IMG/VR virus record: IMGVR_UViG_3300030380_002195
Coordinates: 1,448 to 22,230 of that record
DNA from: a virus
Reading direction: 5' to 3' (one strand)
DNA length: 20,783 bases
The notes below the pieces were generated by a model, which did no database searches, had not been told where the DNA came from, and saw only the letters and a program-made list of their open reading frames with translations. Of this stretch, positions 6,379 through 14,082 are shown piece after piece; within the stretch, counting starts at the first letter, position 1, and every line of letters starts with the position of its first letter. The translations under genes and the position numbers were made by a program.

Positions 6379-7254
6379 TTAAGAGTTATAATCAATTCGC
6401 CCTTCAGCCCTTGCAGAGTCAATTTCGCCTTCCAGCTTTTCAAACTCCCAAGGTTTCATCTTGGCGATATCGGATGCTTTAAACACCCTACCTTCAGTCC
6501 GTAAATCTGTGAGGTCACGTGCTTTCGCAGCACCTACAGATACGGCAGCATCTTCCTTTTTCTTCTTTGTACGTTTAGGTGTGATATTCACATCAGCTTT
6601 GTACAAATCAATAACACGAGAAGCCCAACGAGCATCTGTATTGTTTTTAAGAATACCATCGGATATGCTAGGCGGTTGTTCTTCTAACCATCCTAAAAAT
6701 TTCTCGTCCTGTCTAATTTCATTAAAATCAGGATGAGAGTTCATAAGTTCTTGGTATGCCGCTTGAACCCTTGTATTCTGTTCTTTTTCACGAATGGTCT
6801 CAAGTTCCTGTTCAAGAATTTGCGCCCGTTCACCTGCTTTCATAGTAGCAATAGTTTCTACTACGTCATACACGTCAGGAAACTCTTCTTTAAACTTGAC
6901 GAGTTCTTCTTCTGTTTTTGGTAGAGAGATACCTTGTGAGCGAGTAGCTTCAGTGAGGGTCGCTTCTAATTGTTTCTCTTTATCCTTGAACTCTTGTACC
7001 TTTTCGTCGTAGTGCCGCTTTAAATCGTCATAACGTTTTTTGTAATCATGTTTGACTTCTGCTTCACCTTGAACAAAACTAGGCTCAGTTTGTTCTTCTT
7101 CTTCAGGCTGCGCCTGTTGCTCTTCAACGTTTTCTTCGTCATCATCAAGGTACACATCTTCACGATACTTACCCTTATACAGACCGTCGTTGTTTATAGT
7201 TCCGAAGGAATCGTTTGGTTTGTTTGCGCGGTGTCCGCGAACTTTTTTTGCCAT
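6379..7254 (-). CDS. Capsid scaffolding protein (291 aa)
   Basis: Assists procapsid assembly around the portal and is not kept in the mature virion. The position between an upstream virion protein and the coat gene is the usual one. The sequence is very charged: an acidic block (DDDEENVEEQQAQPEEEEQ, about residues 37-57) is followed by a long predicted coiled coil (about 67-165). After that come a helical part with the SHPDFNEIRQDEKFLGWLEE motif common in such scaffolds, a basic patch (KRTKKKKED), and a C-terminal helical end that may bind coat. ATG at 7254 has GAGG about eight bases upstream. Confidence 0.88.
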   Translation of the reverse strand: MAKKVRGHRANKPNDSFGTINNDGLYKGKYREDVYLDDDEENVEEQQAQPEEEEQTEPSFVQGEAEVKHDYKKRYDDLKRHYDEKVQEFKDKEKQLEATLTEATRSQGISLPKTEEELVKFKEEFPDVYDVVETIATMKAGERAQILEQELETIREKEQNTRVQAAYQELMNSHPDFNEIRQDEKFLGWLEEQPPSISDGILKNNTDARWASRVIDLYKADVNITPKRTKKKKEDAAVSVGAAKARDLTDLRTEGRVFKASDIAKMKPWEFEKLEGEIDSARAEGRIDYNS

Positions 7255-7271
7255 TTGTTTTACCTCATCTT

Positions 7272-7300
7272 GCGGGGCTACTTGGCTTGTAGGTAGCCGC
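7272..7300 (-). other. Stem-loop in the scaffold leader
   Basis: On the minus strand GGCTAC and GTAGCC pair across an 11-base loop, and two more outer base pairs (GC/GC) form beyond a 2-base bulge. It sits in the 81-base gap before the scaffold gene. There is no T-run, so it is not an intrinsic terminator. It could affect mRNA processing or stability ahead of the highly expressed scaffold and coat genes. Confidence 0.5.
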
Positions 7301-7335
7301 TTCGGTTACGTCAGGGCCGCTGTGCGGGTAGCTGA

Positions 7336-9759
7336 CTAATTAGGTCGGGGTGTGGGACCAGTTACAGGATTGCTTCTGCGAAAGGTTTCCCGTGTTTGTT
7401 GCAACCAATCTTTAGCTTTCTTTGCTCGATTGTATTCTGCATCACCCTTTGTAATTCTTTCAAGTAAACCTCTGGTAAGAGCCTTGTCCATATCCAGAGT
7501 TTCTTCATACTTATTTTTAAATTTTATGTATCTTCCTTTAGGATACTTTTTGGTAGGACGCATACCTCCTATCCAATCAGCAGATATAAGGACAGCACGG
7601 TCAATATCATTAACATCTTTGTATTCAGGAAAAAAGCTATCAAAGCTTTCTATTTTGCTTCGCAACGCTATTTGATTTACTTCTGCTAACTCATCTGTTG
7701 TAAGTTCAAGAGGTTCAATCCTTAATGTTGCTCTGGCATCGTCACCTATCTTGTTTAAATAAGGAGTAAATTTACTTATAAGAGCAGAGTTAAAGCCCAT
7801 CCGCTCTAAGTCTTTAACGTCATGCTGCCCAATGTCAAATCCTAGTCCAACACTTACGCCACTAAGGTCTTTACCTGTTTTCTTTGGAACGTACCCTTGT
7901 GCTTCATTGCCCTCAAGTCTGAGAAGTAAATCTGCTGTTAACTTTTCAAATGAAGTAAGATTTGGTACAAACGGTGTATAACCATCGGAAGAGGAAGACG
8001 TTGATATAAAGGATTCTTCTGCAGGCTGTTTATATTGAATAGATGGACCAAGTAATTCTAACTGAGGTCTTCCAAGACCAAGAAAACCTCTGCTGCCTGC
8101 ACTAACAGCCCCTCTTAAACCGGGGTCAATCGAACCCCCTTCTGCAAATCCTACTCTGCCGCCCATGTTTGATTGACGACGGTCTACTTCTGATTTGCCT
8201 TGATTGTTAATACGTTCTAGTTGGTCGTATCCACCAAACTTCTTTACGTCTTCAGGCTCAATTACAACTTCGCCTTTAGATAGGGCTACATCTATAAGAC
8301 CACCCTCTTTCGCTTTTATTTTAGTGTTTTTTGCAGGTTTGTCAACCCCTAGTGGTAATAGCCCTTGTTGCTGCAACCTTTCTGCTGTTGGTGCGTTGAG
8401 AACAAATGAACCATCACGCACCTGACGGTACTCTGTATCAGCTACTGTCTCACTCTCTGTAAACTGATTCGGAGGTCCAGATACAAATCCTGTTCCTTGT
8501 ATGGGGTCACCTGACGTACCCCCCTCTTTCATATAAGTACGTCCGCCTTTAGCTAATGCTCCGTAAGTACTGTCGCCCCCTATGCCTGAAGCATCCATAC
8601 TCGTGTCGCTACTAAATGATGTGCCACCACCAGCATTGTCATCATCAGAAGAACTCTGCTCATAATCATCACGATACGTACCGGTAGGTGTACTAGAAGT
8701 TATATTCTGCCCTGTAGAAGCATCTTGTCTAACCGCACCAGCAAACCCTGTAGTTGTTCCGCTGCCATATGTACCATCTTCATAACCAAACGTATAGTCT
8801 ATGGTTTGTCTCAGGTCTGCACCACCAAGCAGTTCACTTTTTAATTCGTCGTCTAAAGATGAATTAAGTATGCTCTGCTCGTACATGTAACGACCTTTAA
8901 TATCTGCTTCTGGCGTTAAAGGTGTAATCGGGCTACTTGTATACTCTCGATACATGTTTTGCAAATATCCGCTACCTAATCCCGCAGATGTTTTATCTCT
9001 TAACTCATTTTCAAGTTGAGTTCTAGTTCGGCCTGTGCGTTCAAGAAAACTATCAACATCTCCTACTATTCCATCAGGAGTTAAGGCTACTGCCTTACCG
9101 CCCCCTAATGTAAATATGCCGTATCCTTCTGTTCCTAACGCAGCCTGTGCAGCCGCCGCTTCTAATTTTGGTAACGTAACTTTTTCAAATGCCTTTTGAC
9201 CAAGTGGCTGGGCAAAGTCAATAAGAGGTATGCCTGTTTTTACACCCCCTGAAATAACGTCCCTTCCAGTTGCCATATCAAATCTAGTATCGGGAATACC
9301 TATTACACGACCTGCTTGTTTTGCAACTAGATTCTTTAATGTGTTTGTAACGCCACTTACAGTCTTAAGGTCTTGGTCTCTTTTCTTTGCTTCTTCTCGT
9401 TCTTTCTCATAGCGTTGTGCCATCTGTGCAAAAGTGCCACCAGTAACGCCTAGTGTTTTAAACGTATCTCCTGTACCAGATACTAAATTAATATTGTCAG
9501 GAATACCGTCACCATCCTTGTCTTCTATTCTGTCGCCTGCAGTAGGTTGTGGACCACTAGGACCACTTTCTGAATCGTACCCTAACTCTTCTGCAACTCC
9601 ACCAGCCTCTGCTGCTCCACGAGATACCTTTGGTTTTTTCATGAAGGGAAGAAAAGACCTTCCCATCTGTTTTTGATAAAGTAAACCCGTAGCTATACCT
9701 GCAGCACCCATTCTGCCTGCAAGGTTTGCAATGTAACTTTCAAGTATTGCGTTAGCCAC
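7336..9759 (-). CDS. Putative virion protein with C-terminal pesticin-like muramidase domain (807 aa, GTG start)
   Basis: Large multidomain protein between portal and scaffold. The N-terminus is mildly hydrophobic. A calcium-loop-like DKDGDGIPD lies at residues 80-88. The middle (about 330-420) is low-complexity Gly/Ser/Thr/Asp. Gly-rich elements at 405-414, 482-505 and 532-542 (GGRTYMKEGG, GGRVGFAEGG) are typical of marine phage virion proteins. Residues about 605-795 resemble the pesticin/T4-lysozyme-like hydrolase domain: RLEGN with Glu616, GYVP, then SGVSVGLGFDIGQ with Ser636 and Asp642. Pesticin has Thr where Ser636 sits. It probably opens peptidoglycan during infection. GTG at 9759 has AAAGGA about nine bases upstream and overlaps the preceding gene by 8 bases. 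Confidence 0.85.
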   Translation of the reverse strand: MANAILESYIANLAGRMGAAGIATGLLYQKQMGRSFLPFMKKPKVSRGAAEAGGVAEELGYDSESGPSGPQPTAGDRIEDKDGDGIPDNINLVSGTGDTFKTLGVTGGTFAQMAQRYEKEREEAKKRDQDLKTVSGVTNTLKNLVAKQAGRVIGIPDTRFDMATGRDVISGGVKTGIPLIDFAQPLGQKAFEKVTLPKLEAAAAQAALGTEGYGIFTLGGGKAVALTPDGIVGDVDSFLERTGRTRTQLENELRDKTSAGLGSGYLQNMYREYTSSPITPLTPEADIKGRYMYEQSILNSSLDDELKSELLGGADLRQTIDYTFGYEDGTYGSGTTTGFAGAVRQDASTGQNITSSTPTGTYRDDYEQSSSDDDNAGGGTSFSSDTSMDASGIGGDSTYGALAKGGRTYMKEGGTSGDPIQGTGFVSGPPNQFTESETVADTEYRQVRDGSFVLNAPTAERLQQQGLLPLGVDKPAKNTKIKAKEGGLIDVALSKGEVVIEPEDVKKFGGYDQLERINNQGKSEVDRRQSNMGGRVGFAEGGSIDPGLRGAVSAGSRGFLGLGRPQLELLGPSIQYKQPAEESFISTSSSSDGYTPFVPNLTSFEKLTADLLLRLEGNEAQGYVPKKTGKDLSGVSVGLGFDIGQHDVKDLERMGFNSALISKFTPYLNKIGDDARATLRIEPLELTTDELAEVNQIALRSKIESFDSFFPEYKDVNDIDRAVLISADWIGGMRPTKKYPKGRYIKFKNKYEETLDMDKALTRGLLERITKGDAEYNRAKKAKDWLQQTRETFRRSNPVTGPTPRPN
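8318..8345 (-). promoter_or_regulatory. Possible intragenic sigma70-like promoter
   Basis: Minus strand: perfect -35 TTGACA (8340-8345), 16-base spacer, -10 TAAAAT (8318-8323, 5 of 6). It lies inside the 807-aa gene, upstream of scaffold and coat. The sequence is good but could arise by chance in A-rich coding DNA; no other evidence supports it. Confidence 0.35.
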
Positions 9760-9985
9760 CCGTGTTTTCCTTTATTGCAGCTTCGTAATCAGCCTTCAGT
9801 CCCTTGATTTGTTCCAGTGAAGTTATCTTCCCCTGCAGACGGAACACTTCCAGTTCCGATTGTGCCGCCACCAACGCCCGAAGCGTCATCTGGATTTGCT
9901 CCTGCAGGTACTGGTCCAGACTGTCCCATGCCTCCTTGTTCGCCACCAGTGGGCTGACCTTGCTGGCCTGTGTCTTGTTGAGCAT
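9752..9985 (-). CDS. Small helical protein overlapping the portal 3' end (77 aa)
   Basis: Read in a different frame from the portal gene, with 197 bases of overlap. The product looks like a genuine folded protein: MLNKTQASKVSPLVANKEAW, then SLDQYLQEQIQMTLRALVAA and FRLQGKITSLEQIKGL. That is an amphipathic helical pattern with a LANKEAWD-like motif that I recall from small proteins following portal genes in related phages. The portal C-terminus opposite it is low-complexity Gly/Gln/Ser. ATG at 9985 has AGAGG eight bases upstream, embedded in portal codons. The next gene starts 8 bases before its stop. It may be a connector or accessory head protein; function unknown. Confidence 0.75.
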   Translation of the reverse strand: MLNKTQASKVSPLVANKEAWDSLDQYLQEQIQMTLRALVAAQSELEVFRLQGKITSLEQIKGLKADYEAAIKENTGG

Positions 9986-11900
9986 TTTGTAGTCCTCTTA
10001 ATATCTCTGCAAAAATCTGAGCTTCATTAACGTCATTTACCAAGCTATCAGGGTCAATGTCTTGTGCGATAGCAAGTTCACGTACCAAGTTAGGTATCTT
10101 AATAAATGGTGCAAGAGAAGGATTAGATGCAGTTTGTAACAAAGTAGTGAGTCGCTGACTACGTACTTCTTTTTGCATAACTGCAGCTACGCCTCGTGGT
10201 TTAATTTCAAGGTCGCCTTCAATGTCAGGTGCATCTTGATTAAACTGCATATTCCATTGGAAATACGATTCCCCCAGCGGCTTCAATAAATGGTCATCGA
10301 TGTTTTTAATGACTGTCTTCAATGAAAGACTTGCTCCACCCAATAACATTGATAGACCGGATGCAGTACGTCCCGTTCCTGATACCCCTGTTTGACCGTG
10401 CATAATTGAAGGAAGACCTGTTTCTTCATCTGCAAGCTGTCGGCTAATCTGGTACATCTGAATGTTTTCAGGTGCAGTGTTAGGAAACTTTAACCCATTA
10501 ATTGCTGTTCCTGTAACCCCTGATTGACGGCGGAATATTTTGCCGGGAAAAATATCCATATTCTGTCCCGGTACAAGACTTGCTTCGTCTACGTCAAAAA
10601 CTAAATTGCCAGCGAGAGCAAGATTGTCGATTGCCATTCGAACATGCCCATTCATCAACATTTGAGCATCTTCCATGTTCTCCGCAATACCAACTCCCCA
10701 CACTTGATAAGGGTTAATTTCATAAGGAAACACTTGATATGGTATACGTGCAGGGGTAAATGGATTTACAACACAGCGTAAAACTTCCATGCCGCATACC
10801 CATACGTTTACTTGAACTTGGTCCAGAGGGTCCATGTTGTATGCTTCATCTATACCTGCGTCTTTTGCCAATTCAGAATCAAGCACCCCCCAATATTCTA
10901 ATACTTCAAAACGCCCTTCTTGATAGTACGCTTCGGTTTCATCCTCTCTGATAGTATCTTCATAGTACTTGTCATCGTAGTTTGGACCTGTTGCAAGAAC
11001 ATTCTCAATAGCAGTTTTATAAAAATGAGGATGGTTTATTAATCCTCTTATCTGCTGTCGATTCATTCGATGACGTTGAATGACATACTCACAATCTTCT
11101 ATGCTTGTTGCAGAGGGGTCTGGATGAAAATCCCAAATAGGAACATGTTCAATACGAGGAACAATACGTTCGTACGGCATGTACATACGTTCTCCTTGCT
11201 CGTTACGCCCCCACTTGTGAATACGTTTGTAAAAGTTAAACGGTCCTTTGACTATGCCTGTTCCTAATAAGGCAGATTCAAATATCGCACTACGTAAAAC
11301 ATTAACTGCACTTGTATCCAGCAACTGGTCATGAATTTGCTTTTCCATGTTCAGTGCTGTTTTTTGAGCGGGACTTATCTGAGGTTCCCCCATCAAAGCT
11401 GGACCTTCTTTTAAGTTCGCGTTCTGATATCTTCCTTGTAACCCGCCTAAGAAATCACCACCCGTGGCTTGAGTTGCACCAAAAGGCATTTGCCTACCGT
11501 CCCCCTCAAATCCATATGGGTCTATAATATCATCAAGAGGCGTACCAGCATGAGCAAACTCTGCTATTCCTTCTGGAACAGGAGTAGGTTCAACTACAAT
11601 AGGAAATTTTTTATTAGCAAACAGGATGTCTACAATTTGCCCGTAAGCAGCAAGCACTTTTGTTTTAGTAATCTTTATGAATACCTTTGACCTTTCAGAA
11701 TCACGATACTGAGTAGTAGAATCGTAAATCCCCCGAAAGTTCTTGTATGCTTTTAGCCATCTTTGTTCATATGAATACCTACCGTTCTCAGAATCTTGTA
11801 ATTTACCTTTAATGTACCCAACAAGACCGGGCATTTTTTCTTCTGGATTAATTACGGGAACGGCAGTATCATCTGCAGGTTCAAGAAAGTTATCAGACAT
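9789..11900 (-). CDS. Portal protein, P22-like (703 aa)
   Basis: Forms the ring at the capsid vertex through which DNA is packaged and ejected. The length is typical of podovirus P22-type portals. The N-terminal region has YEQRWLKAYKNFRGIYDSTT and SKVFIKITKTKVLAAYGQI. The wing/stem region is recognisable from YQVWGVGIAENMEDAQMLMN, AIDNLALAGNLVF, PGKIFRRQSG and ETGLPSIMHGQTG, and the long helix follows in SLKTVIKNIDDHLLKPLGES. The last 70 or so residues are a Gly/Gln/Ser-rich tail that overlaps another gene. ATG at 11900 is 2 bases after the upstream stop. No strong ribosome binding site is visible, so translation is probably coupled. Confidence 0.93.
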   Translation of the reverse strand: MSDNFLEPADDTAVPVINPEEKMPGLVGYIKGKLQDSENGRYSYEQRWLKAYKNFRGIYDSTTQYRDSERSKVFIKITKTKVLAAYGQIVDILFANKKFPIVVEPTPVPEGIAEFAHAGTPLDDIIDPYGFEGDGRQMPFGATQATGGDFLGGLQGRYQNANLKEGPALMGEPQISPAQKTALNMEKQIHDQLLDTSAVNVLRSAIFESALLGTGIVKGPFNFYKRIHKWGRNEQGERMYMPYERIVPRIEHVPIWDFHPDPSATSIEDCEYVIQRHRMNRQQIRGLINHPHFYKTAIENVLATGPNYDDKYYEDTIREDETEAYYQEGRFEVLEYWGVLDSELAKDAGIDEAYNMDPLDQVQVNVWVCGMEVLRCVVNPFTPARIPYQVFPYEINPYQVWGVGIAENMEDAQMLMNGHVRMAIDNLALAGNLVFDVDEASLVPGQNMDIFPGKIFRRQSGVTGTAINGLKFPNTAPENIQMYQISRQLADEETGLPSIMHGQTGVSGTGRTASGLSMLLGGASLSLKTVIKNIDDHLLKPLGESYFQWNMQFNQDAPDIEGDLEIKPRGVAAVMQKEVRSQRLTTLLQTASNPSLAPFIKIPNLVRELAIAQDIDPDSLVNDVNEAQIFAEILRGLQNAQQDTGQQGQPTGGEQGGMGQSGPVPAGANPDDASGVGGGTIGTGSVPSAGEDNFTGTNQGTEG

Positions 11901-11902
11901 TT

Positions 11903-12115
11903 TTAATAATCGCGTTCTTCAGCCATCTTCATTACAGAAGGGTCAACTGCTGTTTTGGTCATTTTTTTAGGCATATCTTCTGTAAGAACACCTTGAGCAG
12001 TTTTAGTATCAAACTCTAAACCCTCACGGTATAGGTCTGCTGCTCCCATCTGGTCATCGACAGATGTCTTATCAGAGTTCATGATATAGCCCTCTCCAAA
12101 ATTCAAATTGGACAT
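11903..12115 (-). CDS. Small hypothetical protein upstream of portal (70 aa)
   Basis: Unrecognised, polar and acidic, with no membrane helix or Cys. Key segments are NSDKTSVDDQMGAADLYREG and KKMTKTAVDPSVMKMAEERD. ATG at 12115 has AGGAG seven bases upstream, the strongest ribosome binding site in this part of the operon; a second Met at codon 12 is an alternative. It lies 11 bases after the recombinase-like gene and 2 bases before the portal gene. Position suggests a head or connector accessory protein. Confidence 0.7.
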   Translation of the reverse strand: MSNLNFGEGYIMNSDKTSVDDQMGAADLYREGLEFDTKTAQGVLTEDMPKKMTKTAVDPSVMKMAEERDY

Positions 12116-12126
12116 CGCTATGCTCC

Positions 12127-14082
12127 TTATATTGGTGGTTGTAAAAATGAGCCTGTCATTGACGTTTCTTCACCTTGCATCGCGGCTCGACGTGCTTGGT
12201 TTACCATTCCTGTTGCCTGCTGCGCTTCAAGGCTTGTACCTTGGGTTGGCGGCGGGGCTTGTATCTGTGGTTCTGGTCCCGGTTTGGATTTACCTAAAGA
12301 TTGTTGCATCATCCCCAAGAGTGGAGAAACAGCAAACGCACCCACAGTTTTAGCGGATTGTTCTGCTCCTTTTGGGTCGGCTACTGCACCTGTCAGCATT
12401 TCCCCAGCTACTCCTGCTGTACCGCCTACTGCTTCAATCGTAGGTGACGGACCAAATAAATTTCTAGCTGTCTGTCTACCCTTTTGCTCTGCTATGTCAA
12501 ATGACTCTGGGTCTAAAAAGGCAGTAGCAAGGTCTACAGCCGGTCCCGGAATAATTTCTGCTAAACCTTTTGCAGCTACAGCAGCCGAAAGCATACTTGA
12601 TTCTAATTTTGATGTGTCTTTACCAAATATGTCCATCACGTCATCAAGTATACCATCAAAACTACCTGATGCTTTTGCTGCTTTCTCTGCTTTCTTTTCG
12701 TCTCTAAACTTCTTTTTTACCTCTGCTTTTTCTGCGCTTATCTCTAAATTCTTACGGAGTGTATCTTCATCAATAGGTGGCATCTGTTCAATACGAGACA
12801 GTGCCTGTAACTCTTGTTCTTTCTGTAGGGTAGCACGTGTACGTGAAGCTTGTTCTATTTCTGCTTGTTCTGCTTCTGTTAACTCTCGTGCAGCGGCAGA
12901 AACAGGCTGGCCTCTGAGGTCTTCTGTAGCGGCAGGAAAAGCTACACCCCCTTCGCCAGCAAGATTCGGAACATCCAAACCCACAGTATCTGTAATCAGC
13001 ATGTTGACGTTGGGTAGGTTTAGATTCTTCGCGTTCTGTGCTAGTAACGCCTCCGTGAGTTGACCTAATTCACGACCATCTGCACTTGCAGCTAAATATG
13101 CTTTGCCTGCTGTGCCGGGTTGTTGATGACCTACATAGTCTTCCCGAAGTGCAGGGTCAACTTTGAACTCTCTAGCAAGCTGGTCTTGTACGGCAGAGCG
13201 AATATCTGTAGGTTGCCACCCAGAAACACCATTTTTATCTTTGGGTATTGCGGTTGGAAAACGTTCTTCTACAATAGGTTTAATATAAGTATTGTGAGCC
13301 TTATCTACCCTGCTCTTTGTTGTATTAAATAGTTTTATTTTTGTTAAAGGTTCACCTTCTGCTGCTGCAGCTTTTGATTTTGCGGCTTGGTTCGCAAGAA
13401 ACTCAGCCATTGCACCCTCATAGGTGACAGGATTTCTTTTTTTATTTTCCCTTTTTACGCCTTTTACTGCTACGGTTAAATTTCCTGTATCAGGATTTTC
13501 AGAAATAATTAAATCGTCTAAAGTTAAAGGGTCTTTATTTTTAGTACCTAGCATTGTTTCTACACGTACAACTGTGTTCTTGTGAAAAAAGATAAACGCT
13601 TTAGTGTCTGCATCTACACTATCGCCCATTGCAGCAAACCCATCTGCGTATGCTTTATCTAGGTCTTTAGAATTAATTGGTCCTTCCATAGGACGTGCGC
13701 CACGAGATTGACCACCACCAAATCCAGCCTTTTTTCCTTTACCGCTTCTGCCTGCGATAGAAGTGTACTCAAAATCAAATGTGGAAAATCCTGCGTTCAA
13801 TTCCTTTTCTAACGCTTGCATACCTCCAAAGTAGTTTGCTGTTGTTGTCCCTTTTTCAGAAAGGTCTTTAATGAAAGCTGGAGATTTTACTGTTTCAAAG
13901 TAGGGGCTATCAAGAGATGCAGATGGAATCCTATCAGAATCGATTGCACTGCGAAGTTGATTTAATCGGTCCTGACGGCTTTGAATGCTCTTTACATCTT
14001 CACGACCATACGCATACTCAAACGCATCGCCTATAGTGAGCGTACCGTCTTTTGTCTTTTGTTCAAAGGTTTCTAAATCCAT
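12127..14082 (-). CDS. Tyrosine-recombinase-like protein with long C-terminal extension (651 aa)
   Basis: Residues about 1-110 (TIGDAFEYAYG, TTTANYFGGMQALEKELN) resemble an integrase core-binding domain. Residues about 140-335 follow the catalytic domain order: Arg173 in VVRVETMLG followed by LTLDDL, a beta-hairpin Lys (207 or 210), T292-D-I-R295 where HxxR is usual, G318-H319, and Tyr329 in GKAYLAA. Spacing from Arg295 to His319 (24) and from His319 to Tyr329 (10) fits the family. The first box-II residue is Thr instead of His. Residues about 400-651 are a charged helical region, then an Ala/Gly-rich part and a Pro/Gln-rich end, unlike ordinary integrases. The start overlaps the TerL stop as TAATG. 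It may integrate or resolve phage DNA, or be a structural protein built on that fold. Confidence 0.7.
   Translation of the reverse strand: MDLETFEQKTKDGTLTIGDAFEYAYGREDVKSIQSRQDRLNQLRSAIDSDRIPSASLDSPYFETVKSPAFIKDLSEKGTTTANYFGGMQALEKELNAGFSTFDFEYTSIAGRSGKGKKAGFGGGQSRGARPMEGPINSKDLDKAYADGFAAMGDSVDADTKAFIFFHKNTVVRVETMLGTKNKDPLTLDDLIISENPDTGNLTVAVKGVKRENKKRNPVTYEGAMAEFLANQAAKSKAAAAEGEPLTKIKLFNTTKSRVDKAHNTYIKPIVEERFPTAIPKDKNGVSGWQPTDIRSAVQDQLAREFKVDPALREDYVGHQQPGTAGKAYLAASADGRELGQLTEALLAQNAKNLNLPNVNMLITDTVGLDVPNLAGEGGVAFPAATEDLRGQPVSAAARELTEAEQAEIEQASRTRATLQKEQELQALSRIEQMPPIDEDTLRKNLEISAEKAEVKKKFRDEKKAEKAAKASGSFDGILDDVMDIFGKDTSKLESSMLSAAVAAKGLAEIIPGPAVDLATAFLDPESFDIAEQKGRQTARNLFGPSPTIEAVGGTAGVAGEMLTGAVADPKGAEQSAKTVGAFAVSPLLGMMQQSLGKSKPGPEPQIQAPPPTQGTSLEAQQATGMVNQARRAAMQGEETSMTGSFLQPPI

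Noticed and set aside
7336-9759. Considered as a tail tape-measure protein because of length and Gly-rich elements
   Set aside because: The position between portal and scaffold and the C-terminal muramidase domain fit a podovirus-type virion or ejection protein better; long hydrophobic helices of a tape measure are lacking.
12284-13063. Long open frame (259 codons) on the plus strand
   Set aside because: It is the antisense shadow of the recombinase-like gene; Ser/Ala/Pro-rich composition and no plus-strand promoter or ribosome binding site.
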